From positions 1 through 7,798 of the forward strand of contig JAIRNQ010000291.1 of the NCBI GenBank assembly GCA_031257955.1: DNA of 7,798 nucleotides, given 5' to 3'. Both the position numbers and the translations under genes were made by a program. The notes under the pieces were generated by a model that searched no databases, was not told the DNA's origin, and worked only from the letters and a program-made list of their open reading frames with translations. Of the stretch, positions 5,669-7,798 are shown in pieces (positions within the stretch are counted from its first letter, which is position 1; each line of letters begins with the position of its first letter). This stretch comes from Deltaproteobacteria bacterium (lineage in GTDB: Bacteria; Desulfobacterota; Desulfarculia; Adiutricales; Adiutricaceae).

Positions 5669-7057
5669 TTAGGCCAAGCCGGCCCGGGCCTTGAAGCGGT
5701 TCAGGCAGTTGATGTCGATGTCGAGCTTGCGGGCGATGTTGAATTTGCACTCGAGGCCTTTGGGCACCTTGCCCAGCGGCATCATGATTCCAAATCCGTT
5801 ATCGGTCCTCACTTCCGACATGACGATCGGGTCGGACAATTCCACGACGCTAACGCCGAGTTTGTCGGCCACGTATTTTTTGGCTTCGCCGATTCGTAGC
5901 TTCTTTGACAGTTGGAGCCGAGCCACCAGATCTCCGGCGGTCCGCATTCCACCCATCCCGGAAGCCTGGGCGTGAGCCACGGCCATCCCCATGGGATCCC
6001 CGACGCCTACCTATAACCCGTCAAGGCCGCAGAGTTCCACCATGGCTTTGGAGACCCGGCTGACCACGTCCACCGGCGGGTAGTCGGTGACCGGTACGGC
6101 CCCGACGCCCATGCCCATGTTGGCGTGGACGGGTATTGTGGCCGCTTGGGAACAGGGTTTGATCAAAGCTATGGTCCGGGCCAAGTTCCAGGGGGTACTC
6201 TCGGTATTGTTGGTATTAACCACTGGTCCGAAGATGGCCACGCCGGCTTTCTCGGCCAACTTTAGCTGATCGATGGGGTAGAGCCCGGCCAGCCTTTGGC
6301 CTTCGTGGTACATCTCCCCGTGCATTCCCAGCACGAACTCGCCGGCCATGCCCATCTCGATGGCTATGTCCGGGTACTTGGCGGTTAGTTTTTCCACGGC
6401 CAAAAGCGAGGCCTTAAAGTCCGGGTCCCCACTGGCCCCAACCGTGTCGAGGTTGATGCCGTCGGCGCCGGCCTCCCACATGCTCTCGGCTATGAAGACT
6501 ATGTCTTCCACGGCCGAGGCCACCATTTCGTCATAAGAGGCGCGGCCTTCCTTGATCTTCCCCTGGGGCAACAGCTCCATCGGATTGGGAAAGGGACCGT
6601 CGGGCTGGGTGTAGAGGCCCAGGTTTGGCATGGCCCCGTAAAACAATGGGGCGTGGGTTACGCTCAGGGCTTGCTCCAAGGTCCCGGCCTCGTAGCTGAC
6701 GATGGGCTTTAACTGTTTATAACTATAGTCGACGTGGCACAGTTCGGTAGTGTCGGCCCCAAGGAGCCTTTCGTAAATGGCCAGGGCATTTACCCTGTCC
6801 TCAAACAGCGAGTGCCTTTTAATCTTGAGGGTGGCGGCGTCATAGGTCAGTACCACTTCCCGTCCCATTTCCACCCCGACTATCCTATCCGTTCGCTTAA
6901 ACAGATCGACCAGATACTCGATTTCGTCCTGGGTTAACGGCGGCACGCCCCCCTTGTCCACGGCCTCGGTTATGCCCGCTTCGATGTCTTCGCGAAGTTC
7001 CTTTTCGGACATTTCCAACATTGAGCCGTCACCCATGCGGGTTATTATTTCAGCCAT
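5669..7057 (-). CDS. mtbB: Dimethylamine:corrinoid methyltransferase with pyrrolysine at residue 349 (amber readthrough)
   Basis: The frame runs 348 codons from the ATG at 7057, meets a single TAG at 6011-6013, and continues 113 codons to TAA at 5669-5671, giving 462 residues with pyrrolysine at 349. Methanosarcina MtbB is about 467 residues with Pyl at 356. Similarity to MtbB, as I recall it, is strong on both sides of the amber. The N-terminus has RMGDG; the middle has LFYGAMPNLGLYTQPDGPFPNP, GMAGEFVLGMHG and FGPVVNTNNTESTPWNLAR; then NMGMGVGAVPVTDYPP and CGLDGL precede Pyl, followed by VGVGDPMGMAVAHAQASGMGG and MRTAGDLVARLQLSKKLRIGEAKKYVADKLGV. The enzyme is a cytoplasmic TIM barrel in which pyrrolysine presents the methyl group of dimethylamine to the corrinoid protein, releasing methylamine. 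The start is fixed by AGGAG five bases upstream and by N-terminal alignment. A sigma-54 promoter lies upstream. Standard annotation would split it into 348- and 107-residue fragments. Confidence 0.95.
6011..6013 (-). other. In-frame amber codon read as pyrrolysine
   Basis: On the minus strand the codons read TTA, TAG, GTA, GGC, GTC, GGG, GAT, CCC, ATG, that is L-Pyl-V-G-V-G-D-P-M. The residues GVGDP-GM immediately after the amber are conserved in MtbB, so coding continues without a break or frame change and a new start cannot explain the downstream part. Ten bases past the TAG lie two overlapping palindromes, CCCATGGG (5988-5995) and GGGATCCC (5993-6000), which could form RNA structure, but a role in pyrrolysine insertion is unproven. 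Confidence 0.93.
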
Positions 7058-7062
7058 GATTA

Positions 7063-7067
7063 CTCCT
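7063..7067 (-). promoter_or_regulatory. Ribosome binding site of mtbB
   Basis: AGGAG on the minus strand is separated by TAATC from the mtbB ATG (7055-7057). This is an ideal bacterial Shine-Dalgarno arrangement and supports both the start choice and a bacterial host. Confidence 0.85.
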
Positions 7068-7140
7068 ATGGTCAGACGCGATAAATACGATTACCGTCAT
7101 GTCGGCAAGCGGTATCGAAAAGACTGCGCCAAGGCTAAAT

Positions 7141-7156
7141 AGCAATTGCCGTGCCT
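7141..7156 (-). promoter_or_regulatory. Sigma-54 (RpoN) -24/-12 promoter of mtbB
   Basis: The minus strand reads AGGCACGGCAATTGCT, against the sigma-54 consensus TGGCACGNNNNTTGCW. Only the first base differs, and the invariant GG (7155-7154) and GC (7143-7142) are exactly ten bases apart. Transcription would begin near 7130, giving a leader of about 73 bases before mtbB. Sigma-54 promoters require an enhancer-binding AAA+ activator, so expression is probably switched on by a specific signal such as methylamine availability or nitrogen status. No activator gene is in the window. Confidence 0.75.
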
Positions 7157-7176
7157 TCAATGGCTAAAAATATCTT

Positions 7177-7186
7177 TGAATATTCA
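7177..7186. promoter_or_regulatory. Palindrome upstream of the sigma-54 promoter
   Basis: TGAATATTCA is a perfect 10-bp palindrome, about 21 bases upstream of the -24 element, in an AT-rich stretch. A related half-site with TGATTCAAAA lies at about 7216-7225. It could be an operator or activator site, but it is short and the assignment is tentative. Confidence 0.35.
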
Positions 7187-7321
7187 GGTGTTATGTGATG
7201 GGAAAATTATTTCTCTGATTCAAAAGCGATCGGCTAAACGCCAAAACTGGGCGGTCCGGGGGTCCTTTGGACATGAAAAAGAATCAGCCTAACCAACACT
7301 AACGGTAACTTAGTGAAGGGT

Positions 7322-7397
7322 GAACGGTCGCCTTCCCCCTTAGGCGGCGCCACCGTTGGTTCGCCTACCCCAGGCCAGGTTTGGGCCGCGACCGTTC
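7322..7397. repeat. 76-bp element with 10-bp perfect terminal inverted repeats
   Basis: GAACGGTCGC (7322-7331) and GCGACCGTTC (7388-7397) are perfect inverted repeats. Nested within are a second perfect pair, TAGGCG (7341-7346) and CGCCTA (7362-7367), and the palindrome GGCGCC. The arrangement would fold as a cruciform or a two-level RNA hairpin. It could be a small miniature element, a structured RNA or a terminator for a gene to the right; no flanking target duplication or U-run was seen. Confidence 0.6.
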
Positions 7398-7550
7398 GCC
7401 GAAAAGCTGGGATTGAACCCAAAATGGCTAGCTAACTGCCCGTATCCATTGGATCAATTGATTCACCGGTGGCGGACCGCTCGGCCGAACTACCGTCAAA
7501 ACGGCCCCTTGATTCATTGAAGAATCTGCCAACGAAAATCCCCTTTCCGT

Positions 7551-7566
7551 AATTTGCCAAAATAGC
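7551..7566. repeat. Dispersed 16-bp repeat, copy B
   Basis: AATTTGCCAAAATAGC is the exact reverse complement of 1711-1726. The two copies lie in the gaps on either side of the gene block and point in opposite directions. Confidence 0.5.
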
Positions 7567-7683
7567 AGAAGAAATATTCAAGCTTTCGGCTTGGAAATTG
7601 CTTTTGACAATAACGAACCCCTAAAGCGCCGCGCCAAAGCGATTGGTTTATCGATTGGCCAATATTTGGGCGTGACCAACCAT

Positions 7684-7798
7684 TGGCTGAACCAACTATA
7701 GGCTTATCCATCCCTTGGCTTATAATTGGGCCCTCCGAAAAATGGGCGATCTATGGCTGAACCAACTATAGGCTTATCCATCCCTTGGCTTATAATTG
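7684..7798. repeat. 70-bp tandem repeat running off the window edge
   Basis: The sequence from 7684 is repeated from 7754 with at least 45 identical bases (7684-7728 equals 7754-7798, the last base of the window). A diverged earlier unit is likely: TTGGTTTATCGATTGGCC at 7643-7660 resembles TTGGCTTATAATTGGGCC at 7715-7732. The 70-base period is not a multiple of three, so a repeated protein is unlikely. Each unit also contains GGCTTAT twice. Array length is unknown because the window ends inside it. Confidence 0.85.

Larger units (their letters stand above)
7231..7683. other. Non-coding region upstream of the mtbB promoter
   Basis: No open frame here resembles a known protein; those on the minus strand (7234-7422 and 7514-7711) are short and lack recognisable domains or ribosome sites. 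The stretch holds the long inverted repeat at 7322-7397, a tRNA-like T-arm motif on the minus strand near 7406-7425, the 16-bp dispersed repeat at 7551-7566, and the palindrome ATTGGCCAAT at about 7653-7662. Its base composition is more AT-rich than the genes to the left. Confidence 0.55.

Noticed and set aside
5669..5992. Separate 107-residue gene downstream of mtbB
   Set aside because: It is the C-terminal part of MtbB. The six codons between the amber and its first ATG are also conserved (VGVGDP), the frame is the same, and there is no ribosome binding site for an independent start.
6011..7057. mtbB as a pseudogene broken by a nonsense mutation
   Set aside because: There is only one in-frame stop, it is TAG, it falls exactly at the known pyrrolysine position, and the rest of the protein is intact on both sides.
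7231..7798. pylT or other Pyl biosynthesis genes
   Set aside because: No sequence with a CTCTAAA-type anticodon loop and a compact pylT layout was found, and no PylS, PylB, PylC or PylD-like frame exists in the window.

Overview
The window reads as a bacterial methylated-amine C1 cluster. All five supported protein genes lie on the minus strand, so transcription runs from right to left. The central observation is that mtbB, a dimethylamine:corrinoid methyltransferase gene, is split by a single in-frame amber codon (TAG, 6011-6013). The amber sits at the position where methanogen MtbB carries pyrrolysine, and the reading frame continues through highly conserved MtbB sequence to an ochre stop. 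The host therefore very likely uses pyrrolysine as a 22nd amino acid, although no pylT or pylSBCD gene is in the window. All five genes end in TAA, which fits an organism that avoids TAG as a stop. The organism is bacterial (Shine-Dalgarno sites, a -24/-12 sigma-54 promoter, a bacterial-type transporter). A GC-rich anaerobe such as a Desulfobacterota/Deltaproteobacteria member is a reasonable guess, but this is inference.

Layout from right to left. 7231-7798 has no recognisable gene; it holds a long inverted repeat (7322-7397), a tRNA-like T-arm motif and a 70-bp tandem repeat at the window edge. 7141-7186 holds a near-consensus sigma-54 promoter and a palindrome in front of mtbB. 5669-7057 is mtbB with Pyl349. 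4962-5606 is its probable corrinoid partner protein (MtbC/MttC type). Two GC-rich hairpins follow, then a D-amino-acid-oxidase-like FAD oxidoreductase (3401-4723), a non-pyrrolysine MttB-superfamily methyltransferase (1845-3272), and an EamA/DMT membrane transporter (606-1478). The left end (1-605) is non-coding, G-rich and repetitive, with a 165-bp element present twice 268 bp apart. A degenerate 14-bp tandem array lies at 1535-1618.

Likely joint role: MtbB demethylates dimethylamine and passes the methyl group to the corrinoid protein, which normally hands it to a cobalamin:acceptor methyltransferase not in this window. The MttB-like enzyme probably demethylates a quaternary or tertiary amine such as a betaine, possibly using the same corrinoid protein. 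The FAD oxidoreductase could oxidise a secondary or N-methylated amino acid, and the EamA protein may move substrate or product. MtbA-like and RamA-like partners must be encoded elsewhere. The combined pathway is inference from gene neighbourhood.
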